From Frigoribacterium endophyticum (lineage in GTDB: Bacteria; Actinomycetota; Actinomycetes; Actinomycetales; Microbacteriaceae), in assembly GCF_011759585.1 (NCBI RefSeq), contig NZ_JAAOYV010000002.1, forward strand, positions 1 to 64,000: a DNA stretch of 64,000 nt, read 5' to 3'. A model generated the notes under the pieces. The model was not told the DNA's origin and ran no database searches. It worked only from the letters and a program-made list of their open reading frames with translations. Position 1 is the stretch's first letter. Each line of letters starts with the position of its first letter. A program made the translations under genes and the position numbers. Below, piece after piece: positions 1 to 17,903 of the stretch.

Positions 1-206
1 TCTTCACCATGTAAGACCACCGCTCTTCGACCCCTGTAAGGAGCCGGTGTCGCTTTCGCAACGAGCCATGACGCTACACCATGTGGATCAGTGTTTGCAA
101 CCCACTTGGTCCGAGGCCGTGTAGGCAACTCGAGGACTTGGAGGCTGGTCAGCTTGAGGCCGGTGAAGCTTCGCTCCGCCGCACCGTTGTGGTGACAAGA
201 AAGAAC

Positions 207-235
207 ATTACAGGCACCACCCGCCCAACGTCCAA
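207..235 (-). promoter_or_regulatory. Candidate sigma-A promoter reading off the left edge
   Basis: On the minus strand a -35-like hexamer TTGGAC (230-235) is followed after exactly 17 nt by TGTAAT (207-212), a five-of-six match to TATAAT. The transcript would start near position 200 and run leftward. It lies downstream of the tyrS terminator, so it serves a separate unit beyond the window. Seen directly: the hexamers and spacing. Inferred: activity and target. Confidence 0.45.
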
Positions 236-407
236 ACCCCCACACATCCCGGGCGTGTCGCAACCACGAAGCCCGGAAAATCAAGGGTCCAGCACGTGAA
301 CGTTCGGCAGAGAGCCGCACATGGCCGCACGAGGGCAAGTCTGCCGACGGGTGGACCCCCGCCGAACGGCCCCCGGCCGGCATGGTCGTCCCGTCCCCGG
401 AACGACG

Positions 408-442
408 AGACCCGCCCACCGGCGTCTGCCGGGGGCGGGTCT
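408..442 (-). terminator. tyrS terminator hairpin
   Basis: Ten-base arms AGACCCGCCC (408-417) and GGGCGGGTCT (433-442) pair perfectly around a 15-nt loop, 17 nt past the tyrS stop. There is no long U-run, as is common in high-GC actinobacteria. Confidence 0.7.
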
Positions 443-458
443 GTGGACGGGCGAAGGG

Positions 459-1772
459 CTAGGCGCTGACGCGCACTCCGGCGAGGGTCTTCTTGCCCCG
501 GCGGAGCACCGCGACCCGACCGGGCAGGAGCGACTCCCCCACGAGGACGTCGGCATCGGCGACCCGGGCGTTGTTGACATAGACCCCGCCCTCGGTCGCC
601 GCGCGACGGGCAGCGCCCAAGGACGTGACGAGCCCGGTGTCGACGAGCGCCTGCGCGACCGTCGCGTCGGCCGCGACCTCCGCGGTCGGCAGCTCGGCGA
701 TCGCGCTGGCGAGGGTCGACTCGTCGAGGGCGTCGAGGTCGCCCTGCCCGAAGAGCGCCGCGGCGGCGTCGATGGCGGCCTGGGTCGCGGCCTCGCCGTG
801 GACCAGGCGCGTGACCTCCCAGGCCAGGGTGCGCTGCGCCTCCCGCCGGAACGGCTCCGTCGCGACGGCCTGCTCGAGACGCTCGATCTCGGCCCGGTCG
901 AGGAAGGTGAACACCCGCAGGCGCGACACCACGTCGCCGTCGTCGGTGTTGAGCCAGAACTGGTACATCGCGTAGGGGCTGGTCAGCTCGGCGTCGAGCC
1001 AGACGGCGTTGCCCTCGCTCTTGCCGAACTTGGTGCCGTCGGTGTTGGTGATCAGGGGCGTCCCGATGGCGTGCACCGCGACTCCCTCGGAGCGACGGAT
1101 CAGCTCCGTGCCGCTCGTGAGGTTGCCCCACTGGTCGCTGCCCCCGGTCTGCAGCACGCAGTCGTACGCGCGGTACAGCTCACGGAAGTCGAGGCCCTGC
1201 AGGATCTGGTAGCTGAACTCCGTGTAGCTGATGCCGGCGTCGGAGTTGAGGCGCGCGCTGACGGCGTCCTTCTTGAGCATCGTCCCGACGCGGAAGTTCT
1301 TGCCGATGTCGCGGAGGAACTCGATCGCCGAGAGCGGCGCCGTCCAGTCGAGGTTGTTGACGACCCGCAGGCCGTTCACCCCCTCCGGCGACAGGAACTT
1401 CTCGACGTGCACCCGGATGCGCTCGACCCACGCGGCCGTCTGCTCGGGCGTCTTCAACGTGCGCTCGGCCGTGGGGCGCGGGTCGCCGATCAGGCCCGTC
1501 GAGCCGCCGACGAGGCCGAGGGGCCGGTGGCCGGCCAGCTGGAGGCGACGCATGAGCAGCAGCTGCACGAGGTTGCCGAGGTGCAGGCTCGGCGCGGTCG
1601 GGTCGAAGCCGCAGTAGTACGTGATCGGGGGCCCGGCGAGGAGGGCCTTGAGGGCCTCGGCGTCGGTCGAGACGTGGACGAGGCCGCGCCACTGCAGCTC
1701 CTCCCACACGTCGTCGAACGTCGGGTCGTTGCTCTGCCCGGCCAGGACGTCCGCGGTGGTTCCAGTGCTCAC
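459..1772 (-). CDS. tyrS: Tyrosine--tRNA ligase
   Basis: This cytosolic class I aminoacyl-tRNA synthetase charges tRNA-Tyr with tyrosine. The 437-residue protein has the usual TyrRS length. It shows the HIGH-type motif HLGN after PTAPSL, the KMSKS-type motif KFGKS, and a C-terminal S4-like RNA-binding tail (ARRAATEGGVYVNN). The start is GTG at 1772. A TACCGT hexamer (779-784 in the 1700s, that is 1779-1784) ends 6 nt upstream and no Shine-Dalgarno is present, so the mRNA may be leaderless. It is the last minus-strand gene before the left edge and has its own terminator. I see no T-box leader. Confidence 0.97.
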   Translation of the reverse strand: MSTGTTADVLAGQSNDPTFDDVWEELQWRGLVHVSTDAEALKALLAGPPITYYCGFDPTAPSLHLGNLVQLLLMRRLQLAGHRPLGLVGGSTGLIGDPRPTAERTLKTPEQTAAWVERIRVHVEKFLSPEGVNGLRVVNNLDWTAPLSAIEFLRDIGKNFRVGTMLKKDAVSARLNSDAGISYTEFSYQILQGLDFRELYRAYDCVLQTGGSDQWGNLTSGTELIRRSEGVAVHAIGTPLITNTDGTKFGKSEGNAVWLDAELTSPYAMYQFWLNTDDGDVVSRLRVFTFLDRAEIERLEQAVATEPFRREAQRTLAWEVTRLVHGEAATQAAIDAAAALFGQGDLDALDESTLASAIAELPTAEVAADATVAQALVDTGLVTSLGAARRAATEGGVYVNNARVADADVLVGESLLPGRVAVLRRGKKTLAGVRVSA

Positions 1773-1790
1773 CCGAGAACGGTACCAGCG

Positions 1791-2390
1791 TCAGCGAGCA
1801 GGGCGGGCGCGCCGGACCGCGGGCCGCCAGGCCGACACCGTCGGGTCGCCCTCGAGGCTGAACCGCCACGGCCAGGCGTCCGTGCCCGCCGGGCCGGAGA
1901 CTCCCACCCGGGGCCCGGCGACCACCGGTCCGACGGGCCCGGTCGGCAGCTCGAGCGAGAACCGGCCGGAGCCCAGACGCGACCCGTCGTCCGTCAGCTC
2001 GATCCCGAGGGTCGACCCGAGCCTCCCCGGCCCCCGGGCGAGCTCGACGTCCCGTCGCGCCGTCGGGCGTCGGCCCCGGGCGACCTCGAGGCCCTCGACG
2101 ACCTCCCCGGCACGGAGCAGCAGCCCGGACCCGTAGCCCTCGGGACCGCACACGATGTTGACGCACCGGTGGATCCCGTACGACAGGTACACATAGAGCG
2201 TGCCCGCCTCGGCGAACATGCTCGCGTTCCGCTCCGTCGGCCCGCGGTGGGCGTGCGACCCGGGGTCGTCGCCCTGCCCGTGGTAGGCCTCCACCTCGGT
2301 GAGGCGGACGGCCACGTCGCCGACCCGGAAGACGGAGCCGAGGAGTCGCGGGCCGACCTCGCGGGCCGGCCCGGAGAGCAGGCGGGTCAC
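1791..2390 (-). CDS. mpg: DNA-3-methyladenine glycosylase (AAG/MPG family)
   Basis: This base-excision enzyme removes alkylated purines such as 3-methyladenine from DNA. The 199-residue frame carries the AAG core: EVEAYHGQGDDPGSHA with the catalytic Glu in EVEAY, then the RGPTERNASMF strand and the YVYLSYGIHRCVNIV segment. I place the start at the GTG at 2390 (VTRLLSGPA); the open frame further upstream is arginine/serine-rich antisense noise. It ends 18 nt before the tyrS start. The small membrane ORF and argH lie just upstream, so it may be co-transcribed with argGH. Confidence 0.88.
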   Translation of the reverse strand: MTRLLSGPAREVGPRLLGSVFRVGDVAVRLTEVEAYHGQGDDPGSHAHRGPTERNASMFAEAGTLYVYLSYGIHRCVNIVCGPEGYGSGLLLRAGEVVEGLEVARGRRPTARRDVELARGPGRLGSTLGIELTDDGSRLGSGRFSLELPTGPVGPVVAGPRVGVSGPAGTDAWPWRFSLEGDPTVSAWRPAVRRARPAR

Positions 2391-2434
2391 CTCGTCACCC
2401 GGCCCCGCGCCTCCCCCGGGGCCCTGCTGCCCGC

Positions 2435-5204
<2,770 letters not shown>

Positions 5205-5313
5205 GGTTCTCCTTGGGTGTGATGTGGGGTGAGAGTGTATCGGCGGCCGACCGGGCGGGGGCCCGGTCGACCGGTGGGTCAGGTGACCCGGTGGTGCGGG
5301 AGGTGCTCCGGCG
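5205..5313 (-). promoter_or_regulatory. argF-argG spacer with possible internal promoter
   Basis: This is the only sizeable gap inside the arg cluster. It holds a short inverted repeat, GGGTCA/TGACCC (5276-5289), that may be a weak argF terminator, and a TACACT hexamer (5234-5239, minus strand) that could be a -10 for argGH. I see no good -35. No argR gene lies here, although actinobacteria often carry argR at this place. Confidence 0.3.
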
Positions 5314-8442
<3,129 letters not shown>

Positions 8443-8443
<1 letters not shown>

Positions 8444-9600
8444 CAGCTGGAGTACGCGCTGTTCTCGTGCACGTAGTCGTGCGTGAGGTCGTTCGTCAGG
8501 ATCGTCGCCTCGGCGTCGCCGACCTGCAGGTCGACGAGCACGTGGACCGCGCGCGGGGTCAGGTCGACGCCGTCGCTCGGCTGGTCGGGGGCGCCGGCGT
8601 GGCAGACGCGCACGCCGTTCATGCTGACGTCGACGGCGTAGGGGTCGAACTCGGCGCTCGTGGTGCCGATGGCGGCGAGCACACGGCCCCAGTTGGGGTC
8701 GTTGCCGAAGACGGCGGCCTTGAACAGGGCGTTGCGGGCGATCGACCGACCGACCTCGACCGCGTCGTCGTCGTCGAGCGCGCCGATCACCTCGATGCGG
8801 ATGTCGTGCGAGGCGCCCTCGGCGTCGGCCTGGAGCTGCTCGGCGAGGTCGGCGCAGAGAGCCGTCACGGCGGCGGTGAACTCGTCGTCGCCGGGAGTCG
8901 CTCCCGACTCGCCGCTGGCGAGGAGGACGACCGTGTCGTTGGTCGACATGCAGCCGTCGGAGTCGAGCCGGTCGAAGGTCACGCGGGTGGCGGCGCGGAG
9001 GGCTGCGTCGAGCCGGTCGGCCTCCAGGTCGGCGTCCGTCGTCAGCACGACGAGCATCGTCGCCAGGCCCGGCGCGAGCATGCCCGCTCCCTTGGCCATG
9101 CCGCCGACGACCCAGCCGTCGCCCCGGACGACGGCCTGCTTGGGCACCGTGTCGGTCGTCATGATGGCGGTCGCCGCGTCGAGGCCGCCGTCGGCGTGCA
9201 GGGCGGCCGCCGCGTCACGGGAGCCGGACAGGACCTTGTCACGGAAGACCTGGTCTCCGACGCCGATCAGGCCCGTGGAGCAGACGACGACGTCGGTCGC
9301 GGAGACCTCGAGGGCCTCGGCCACGGCCTCGGCGGTGGCGTGGGTCGTCTGGAAGCCGAACGACCCGGTGAAGCAGTTCGCGCCTCCCGAGTTCAGGACG
9401 ACCGCCTCCGCCAGGCCGTCGGCCATGACCTGCTGCGACCAGAGGACGGGGTTCGCCTTGGCGCGGTTGCTCGTGAACACGGCGGCCGCCGACTTGCGGC
9501 GGCCCCTGTTGACGACCAGCGCGACGTCGGGCGCCCCGGTGCTCTTGAGGTGCGCGACGACGCCGGACGCGACGAATCCCTGGGCTGCGGTGACGCTCAC
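8443..9600 (-). CDS. argJ: Bifunctional ornithine acetyltransferase / N-acetylglutamate synthase
   Basis: ArgJ moves the acetyl group from N-acetylornithine to glutamate, recycling acetyl in the cyclic arginine pathway. Many versions also use acetyl-CoA. The protein has 385 residues. The self-cleavage site that yields alpha and beta chains is in [14 protein letters not shown], with the conserved threonine as new N-terminal nucleophile. [12 protein letters not shown] and [11 protein letters not shown]-like ([13 protein letters not shown]) blocks are also family hallmarks. The GTG start at 9600 overlaps the argC stop as GTGA. Confidence 0.97.
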
Positions 9601-10646
9601 GGTGCCACTCCGTTCACGGTGAGGCCGGTCGTCTCGGGGAGCCCGAGCGCGATGTTGGCGGACTGGACGGCAGCTCCGGCGGTGCCCTTGGCGAGGTTGT
9701 CGATGGCGCTGACCACCACGAGGCGGTCGGCGTCGACGTCGACGGCTAGCCCGATCAAGGCGGTGTTGGCGCCGACGGTGTCGGCGGTGCGCGGGAACTG
9801 CCCGGCCGGCAGCACGTGCACGAACGGCTCAGCTGCGTAGGCCTGCTCGTAGGCCGTGCGCACGTCGTGCTCGGAGACGCCGGGCGACAGCGTGGCCGTC
9901 GACGTCGCGAGGATGCCGCGCGACATCGGCACGAGCACCGGCGTGAACGAGATGCTGACGCGCTCGGCGCCCGCCACCACGAGGTTCTGCTGGATCTCGG
10001 GGACGTGGCGGTGCGTGCCGCCGACCCCGTACGCCGAGGCCGAGCCCATCAGCTCGCTGGCCAGCAGGTGGGGCGCCAGGGCCTTGCCGGCCCCCGACGG
10101 GCCGACGGCGAGCACCGACACCAGGTCGGTCGCCTCGACGAGGCCGGCCCGGACCGCGGGCGCCAGGGCCAGGGTCACGGCGGTGACGTTGCAGCCCGGC
10201 GCGGCGATGCGGCGGGCACCGACGAGACGGTCGCGCTGACGACCGCCGGTCTCGGCGAGGAGCAACTCGGGCAGCCCGTAGGCCCAGGCGCCGTAGAACT
10301 CGGAGCCGTAGAAGCGCTCCCACGCCGCCTCGTCGGTCAGGCGGTGGTCGGCACCGCAGTCGACGACGAGGACGTCGTCGGGCAGCTGGGCGGTGAGCGC
10401 GCCGGACTTGCCGTGCGGGAGGGCCGTGAAGACGACGTCGTGGCCCGCGAGGGCCTCGGGGGTCGTCTCGACGAGCGTCAGGTGCGCGAGGGAGCGCAGC
10501 TGCGGCTGGAGGGCGATGAGGGGCTGCCCGGCGTTCTGGTTCGCGGTGACGGTGGTCACCTCGAACTCGGGGTGGGCGGCGAGGAGCCTCAGCAGCTCGC
10601 CCCCGGCGTAGCCGCTCGCTCCGGCGACGGCAACGGTGTGTGGCAT
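9597..10646 (-). CDS. argC: N-acetyl-gamma-glutamyl-phosphate reductase
   Basis: ArgC reduces N-acetylglutamyl phosphate to the semialdehyde with NADPH. The 349-residue protein has an N-terminal Rossmann motif ([18 protein letters not shown]), the catalytic cysteine in APGCN and the conserved HRHVPEI His block. It heads the argCJBDF run, in which every junction is an overlap of 1-4 nt. The ATG at 10646 is preceded by TAGGGT (10653-10658) with 6 nt between and no Shine-Dalgarno, so the operon may begin with a leaderless message. I do not recognise a clear ARG box. Confidence 0.97.
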   Translation of the reverse strand: MPHTVAVAGASGYAGGELLRLLAAHPEFEVTTVTANQNAGQPLIALQPQLRSLAHLTLVETTPEALAGHDVVFTALPHGKSGALTAQLPDDVLVVDCGADHRLTDEAAWERFYGSEFYGAWAYGLPELLLAETGGRQRDRLVGARRIAAPGCNVTAVTLALAPAVRAGLVEATDLVSVLAVGPSGAGKALAPHLLASELMGSASAYGVGGTHRHVPEIQQNLVVAGAERVSISFTPVLVPMSRGILATSTATLSPGVSEHDVRTAYEQAYAAEPFVHVLPAGQFPRTADTVGANTALIGLAVDVDADRLVVVSAIDNLAKGTAGAAVQSANIALGLPETTGLTVNGVAP

Positions 10647-10652
10647 GGATGA

Positions 10653-10658
10653 ACCCTA
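10653..10658 (-). promoter_or_regulatory. -10 element of the arg operon (leaderless type)
   Basis: TAGGGT on the minus strand ends 6 nt before the argC ATG. A start about 7 nt downstream would fall on the ATG itself. No convincing -35 is visible in the 58-nt argC-pheT gap, which extends into the end of pheT. Confidence 0.4.
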
Positions 10659-10704
10659 CTGTTCGAGTCGGTCGAGGATCGAGGGCGGCGACGCCGGGCG
10701 AGTG

Positions 10705-13211
10705 TCAGTCGCGGAGCGCCGCCCCCGATCGCTCGGACGCGAGCCGGACGGCGCCCTGCTTGGCCTCGGTGGCCTCGGCCGCCGTCAGGGTGCGGTCGTC
10801 GGCGCGGAAGCGCAGGGCGAAGGTCAGCGACTTGGTGCCGTCGGGGAGCCCGGCGCCGCGGTAGTCGTCGACGAGGCGCACCGACTCCAGGAGCGAGCCC
10901 GCCCCCTCGCGGACGGCCGCGAGCAGGTCGCCGGCGGAGACGTCGAGGTCGACGACGAGCGAGACGTCCTGCGTGGCAGCCGGGTAGGCCGAGATCGGGC
11001 GCGGCGCGACGTCGACGCCCAGGGCGAGCACACGGTCGAGGTCGACCTCGCCGACCGCGACGACGCGCGGGAGGTCGAGCTCGGCGGCGACCGTGGGCAG
11101 GAGCTCGCCCGCCACGCCGACCCGCTCGTCGCCGACGAGGAGCTCGGCGGTGCGGCCGGGGTGGAGCGACGGGTGGCTGCCCTGCCGCACGGTCAGCTCG
11201 ACGCCCGCGGCGCGGACGGCGACCCGGAGCGCGTCGAGGACGTCGGCCAGGGAGGCCGCGACGGCGGCCTGGCCGGGCTGACGGTCCACGGCCGCGCCGA
11301 GCGCGAGGACGCCGAGGTGCCGCGGCTGGGGAGGCAGGCTCGCGGCCAGCTCGGCCAGCACGTCGTCGGTCGGACGCGCCGCACCGGCCGGCACCTCGGC
11401 CGTGCCGTAGCGGACCCCGGCCTCGGGCAGGAAGACGGTGCCGGTCTCGAAGAGCGCGAGGTCGACGAGGCCGCGAGACGCGTTGCGGCGCGCCACGTCG
11501 AGCAGGCCCGGCAGCAGCGAGCGCCGCAGCTGGGGCGCCGCGGTGTCGAGGGGGTTCGCCAACGTCACGGCGGGCACGGCCTGCCCGTCGGCGGACCCGA
11601 ACGCGGAGTTCTGCGCCGGGGTGACGAACGGGTAGGCGGCGACCTCCACGAGCCCGGCCGCGGCCAGGGAGGAGGAGACCTGCCGGCGCAGCCGCTGCTC
11701 ACGGGTGAGCCCGCGGCCGGGAGGCGCGACGGGCAGCACCGACGGGATGCGGTCGTAGCCGGTGATGCGCGCGACCTCCTCGACGAGCGACGCCGGGTCG
11801 ACGAGGTCAGGACGCCACGTGGGCGGGGTCACGACGAGCACGTCGCCCTGGTCGACGACCGAGGCGCCGACGGCCGTCAGGGAGTCGACCACCTCGGCGC
11901 GGTCGTACGCGACGCCCATCAGGCGGGCGGGTCGGTCGACCGCGAGCTCGACCGCGGCGGGCGCGACCGACTCGTCGAGCACGGAGCCCAGCTCGTCGGC
12001 CGTGCCGCCGGCGAGCTCGACGAGGAGGTCGACGACGCGCTGGGCCGCCGGGGCGGAGACCGCCGGGTCGACGCCGCGCTCGAACCGACGGGACGCCTCG
12101 CTGGGCAGCTTGTGCCGGCGGGCCGTGCGGGCGATCGACACCGGGTCGAAGGTGGCGGCCTCGACGAGGACGTCGGTCGTCGACCCGCCCATCTCGGTGC
12201 GCGCCCCGCCCATGACGCCGGCGAGGCCGACGGGCCCCGTCTCGTCGGCGATCACCAGGTCTTCGCGGTGCAGCGTGCGCACCTGGCCGTCGAGGGTCTC
12301 GAGCGTCTCGCCCGGGGCGGCGCGGCGGACGGTCAGGCCGCCCGTGACCGCGGAGAGGTCGTAGCCGTGGATCGGCTGGCCGAGCTCGAGCATGACGTAG
12401 TTCGTGACGTCGACCAGCAGCGAGATCGACCGGACGCCGGCCAGCCGCAGCCGGGACGACATCCAGGTCGGCGTCGGACGCCCGGCGTCGACGCCGCGCA
12501 CCACGCGGGTGACGAACGTGGCGACCGCGGCGCGGTCGCGAACGGGTGCCTCGTCGACGACGGAGACGCTGAAGCCGCTCGCCTCGACGGGCGACACGGT
12601 CGTCGCGGGGTCGGTGAAGGTGGCGCCGGTGGCGTGCGAGTACTCGCGGGCCACGCCCCGGATGCTGAACGCGTAGCCGCGGTCGGGCGTCACGTTGATC
12701 TCGACGGCCGCGTCGTCGAGCCCGAGGAGGGGGATCGCGTCGGTGCCGACGACCGGGTCGAGCCCCAGCGAGCTGAGCAGCAGGATGCCGTCGTGCTCGT
12801 CGCCGAGCCCGAGCTCGCGGCTCGAGGCGATCATGCCGTCGGACACGTGGCCGTAGGTCTTGCGGGCGGCGATCGGGAAGGGCCCGGGCAGGACGGCCCC
12901 GGGCAGCGACACGACGACCTTGTCGCCGACGACGAAGTTGTGGGCGCCACAGACGATGCCGCGCACGTCGTCGTCGCGCGTCGCGTGGTCGGGGCCGACC
13001 GCGACACGGCACCAGTTGATGGTCTTGCCGTTCTTCTGGGGCTCGGGCGTGACCTCGAGCACCTGGCCGACGACGAGGGGGCCGGTGACGTCGCCGACGT
13101 GGACGGCCTCCTCCTCGAAGCCGACGGAGACGAGCGCCGCGTGGACGCTCTCGAGCGTGACGTCGCTCGGCAGCTCGACGTGCTCACCGAGCCAGCTCAG
13201 CGGAACCCGCA

Positions 13212-13212
<1 letters not shown>
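10705..13212 (-). CDS. pheT: Phenylalanine--tRNA ligase beta subunit
   Basis: PheT is the large subunit of the alpha2-beta2 PheRS, carrying tRNA-binding and editing domains. The 835-residue protein has the EMAP-like tRNA-binding domain near residues 40-150 (GQVLEVTPEPQKN...CGAHNFVVGDKV), B3/B4 editing domain, B5 domain and a C-terminal ferredoxin-fold anticodon-binding domain (ISAYPAATQDVSLVVD). The ATG at 13212 overlaps the pheS stop by one base (TGATG). A longer frame running into pheS is rejected. Confidence 0.97.
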
Positions 13213-15284
<2,072 letters not shown>

Positions 15285-15288
<4 letters not shown>

Positions 15289-15962
15289 CGGAGGACTGCG
15301 ACCTTCTGCTCGACGACGGCGGCGACGCGGCCGAGCGTGACGGTGATGACGAGGTAGAACACGGCGACGGCCAGCAGGACGGTGACGACGGCGTCACCGC
15401 GGTCGTTGGCGATGTAGCGGCCGGCGGCGAAGAGCTCGCTGACGAAGAAGGCCCCGGCGACGGAGGTGTTCTTGGTGAGGGCGATGAAGACGTTGATCAG
15501 CGGCGGCAGCACCATGCGGACCGCCTGCGGCAGGATGACGTGGCCGAGCGTCTGGCCGAACCCCAGGCCGATGCTGCGGGCCGCCTCCGCCTGGCCGACC
15601 GGGACGCCGTTGACGCCGGAGCGGATCGCCTCGGCCACGAACGGCGAGGTGTAGGCCGTGAGGCCGATGACGGCGAGCGGGAAGTACGTGCCGAAGTCGA
15701 CGCCGAGGTACGGCAGCACGAACGCGCAGAAGAAGAGCACCAGCGTGAGAGGCGTGTTCCGCAGCGCCTCGGTGTACGCCGTCGCGAAGACGCGGAACGA
15801 CGAGACCGGGGAGATGCGCATGGCGGCGACGACGAAGCCGATCACCAGCGCCCCCACCCCGGAGAGCACGAGCAGCTGCAGCGTCGTGACGAAGCCGCCC
15901 CAGAAGCGGGGCCAGTTGTCGGTCACGGCGTCGAAGCCGGGGATGACGTCCAAGGGGTTCAC
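15285..15962 (-). CDS. gluC: Glutamate/amino acid ABC transporter permease GluC
   Basis: GluC is the second PAAT-type permease, 225 residues with five to six membrane spans. The EAA loop is EAIRSGVNGVPVGQAEAARSIG, written here in part only as EAARSIG. The start is GTG at 15962 with GGAG about 9 nt upstream. It is separated from gluB by 112 nt that contain a strong hairpin, and its end overlaps gluD. The permease pair is expected to form the membrane channel. Confidence 0.9.
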
Positions 15963-16031
15963 GGGGGTGTCTCCAGGTCAGGGGCGACCGCGCGGGTCGA
16001 GCGGTCGTGCAGGGGCGCCGGGGAGGCGCGC

Positions 16032-16067
16032 GCGGGCACCGCGGGCGACGAGCGTCGCGGTGCCCGC
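16032..16067 (-). terminator. Stem-loop between gluB and gluC
   Basis: A perfect 12-bp stem (16032-16043 with 16056-16067) begins 8 nt after the gluB stop. In binding-protein-dependent ABC operons such hairpins commonly attenuate transcription or protect the upstream mRNA, giving more binding protein than permease. A GGGAGGCGCG motif (16021-16030) adjoins it. Confidence 0.65.
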
Positions 16068-16074
16068 CGGGCCG

Positions 16075-16947
16075 TCAGTAGCGGTCGATCGACGGCGGGG
16101 TCGGCGTGGGCAGGACCTTGCCGGCCGTCTTCTCCCACAGCTCGTCCCAGGTGCCGTCGTCCTCGGCGTCCTGGAGCGTGTCGTTGACGAACTCGCGGAA
16201 GTCGGTGTCGTCGAGCGCGAGGCCGATGCCGTAGGGCTCCTCGGTGAAGGGCTCGTTGACGACCTCGAACTCGCCCTCGTTCTGGTCGGCGAGGCCGGCC
16301 AGGATGACGTTGTCGGTGGTCACGGCGGCGACCGCGCCCGAGCGCAGCGGCTCGAGGCAGTTCGAGTAGGTGTCGGTCGCGATGACGTCGGTCGCGGCCG
16401 CGACGTAGGGGGCGATGTTCTTCTCGCTGGTCGAGCCGCTCACGGTGCAGACCTTCTTGCCCATGAGGTCGTCGACCGAGCTGATGCCCTCGGGGTTGCC
16501 CTCGAGCACGAGGAGGTCCTGGCCGGCCTGGTAGTACGGCCCGGCGAACGAGACGACCTCCTTGCGGGCGTCGTTGATCGTGTACGTCGCGATGACGAGG
16601 TCGACCTGGCCGTTCTGGATGAACGGCTCGCGGTTCGCGGAGACCGTCTCGACCCAGTTGATCTTCTCGGGCTGGATGCCGAGCTTCGCGGCGATGAGCT
16701 TGCCCATCTCCGCGTCGAAGCCCTGGGGCACGCCGTCGGGGTCGGCGAGGCCGAAGAGGGGCTGGTCGAACTTCGTGCCGATGGTGATCTCGCCGGCGTC
16801 GGCCAGCTTCGCCATCGTGCTGCCCTCCGCGAAGTCGGCGGGCGTCTCGACGTCGACGGCCGGGGCCGACGAGTCGGTGCAGGCCGTCAGGCCGAGCACC
16901 ATCGCGGCGGCTGCGGCAGCGGTGACGATTCCCTTGCTGAGTCGCAT
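16075..16947 (-). CDS. gluB: Glutamate-binding lipoprotein GluB
   Basis: GluB is the solute receptor of the importer (SBP family 3). The 290-residue precursor has a lysine-bearing hydrophobic signal and a lipobox LGLTAC with Cys23, so it should be anchored to the outer face of the membrane. The mature part shows the family pattern GTKFDQPLFG, GFDAEMGK and YTINDARKEVVSFAGPYY. The ATG at 16947 has AAGGAG 7 nt upstream. An upstream extension that reaches into gluA is rejected. Confidence 0.93.
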   Translation of the reverse strand: MRLSKGIVTAAAAAAMVLGLTACTDSSAPAVDVETPADFAEGSTMAKLADAGEITIGTKFDQPLFGLADPDGVPQGFDAEMGKLIAAKLGIQPEKINWVETVSANREPFIQNGQVDLVIATYTINDARKEVVSFAGPYYQAGQDLLVLEGNPEGISSVDDLMGKKVCTVSGSTSEKNIAPYVAAATDVIATDTYSNCLEPLRSGAVAAVTTDNVILAGLADQNEGEFEVVNEPFTEEPYGIGLALDDTDFREFVNDTLQDAEDDGTWDELWEKTAGKVLPTPTPPSIDRY

Positions 16948-17084
16948 TCTGTTCTCCTTGCTGGGGGACCCGGTCGACGGTCGTCGCCCGGAAGTCTCGA
17001 GGGGGTGCTCCCCCGCGGTGCGGGGGGCGGGCCGGAGTCGCGGTGCCGGTCGGCCTCGTGGGCCCCGGCTCCGCGAGCGGGCCG
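16948..17084 (-). other. gluA-gluB spacer with hairpin
   Basis: This 137-nt gap has no coding potential I trust. It includes a 7-bp stem with a 3-nt loop (17010-17016 with 17020-17026) and the gluB ribosome-binding site. A second promoter for gluBCD is possible but I cannot point to clear hexamers. Confidence 0.35.
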
Positions 17085-17822
<738 letters not shown>

Positions 17823-17903
17823 GGAGCCACACAAACAGACACCCGGAGGGGGGTCAAATTCACGGCGGATTCGTAACAGAACCGAAATGCGTCGTGGGAC
17901 GGC

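Larger units (their letters stand above)
1..458. other. Intergenic spacer at left edge
   Basis: I find no convincing coding sequence here; the short frames have no family features. The stretch holds the tyrS terminator (408-442) and a minus-strand promoter (207-235) that would transcribe off the left edge. Base composition around 180-300 is visibly less GC-rich than in the genes, as promoters usually are. The transcribed part (1-200) could be the leader of an rRNA operon or another stable RNA, but no boxA or mature 16S sequence is visible, so that is only inference. Confidence 0.5.

Noticed and set aside
81-299. A 72-codon plus-strand frame in the left spacer
   Set aside because: No ribosome-binding site, no recognisable family, and it overlaps the minus-strand promoter.
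1-300. A rRNA or tRNA gene at the left edge
   Set aside because: No mature 16S start, boxA or cloverleaf can be seen, so only a promoter is annotated.
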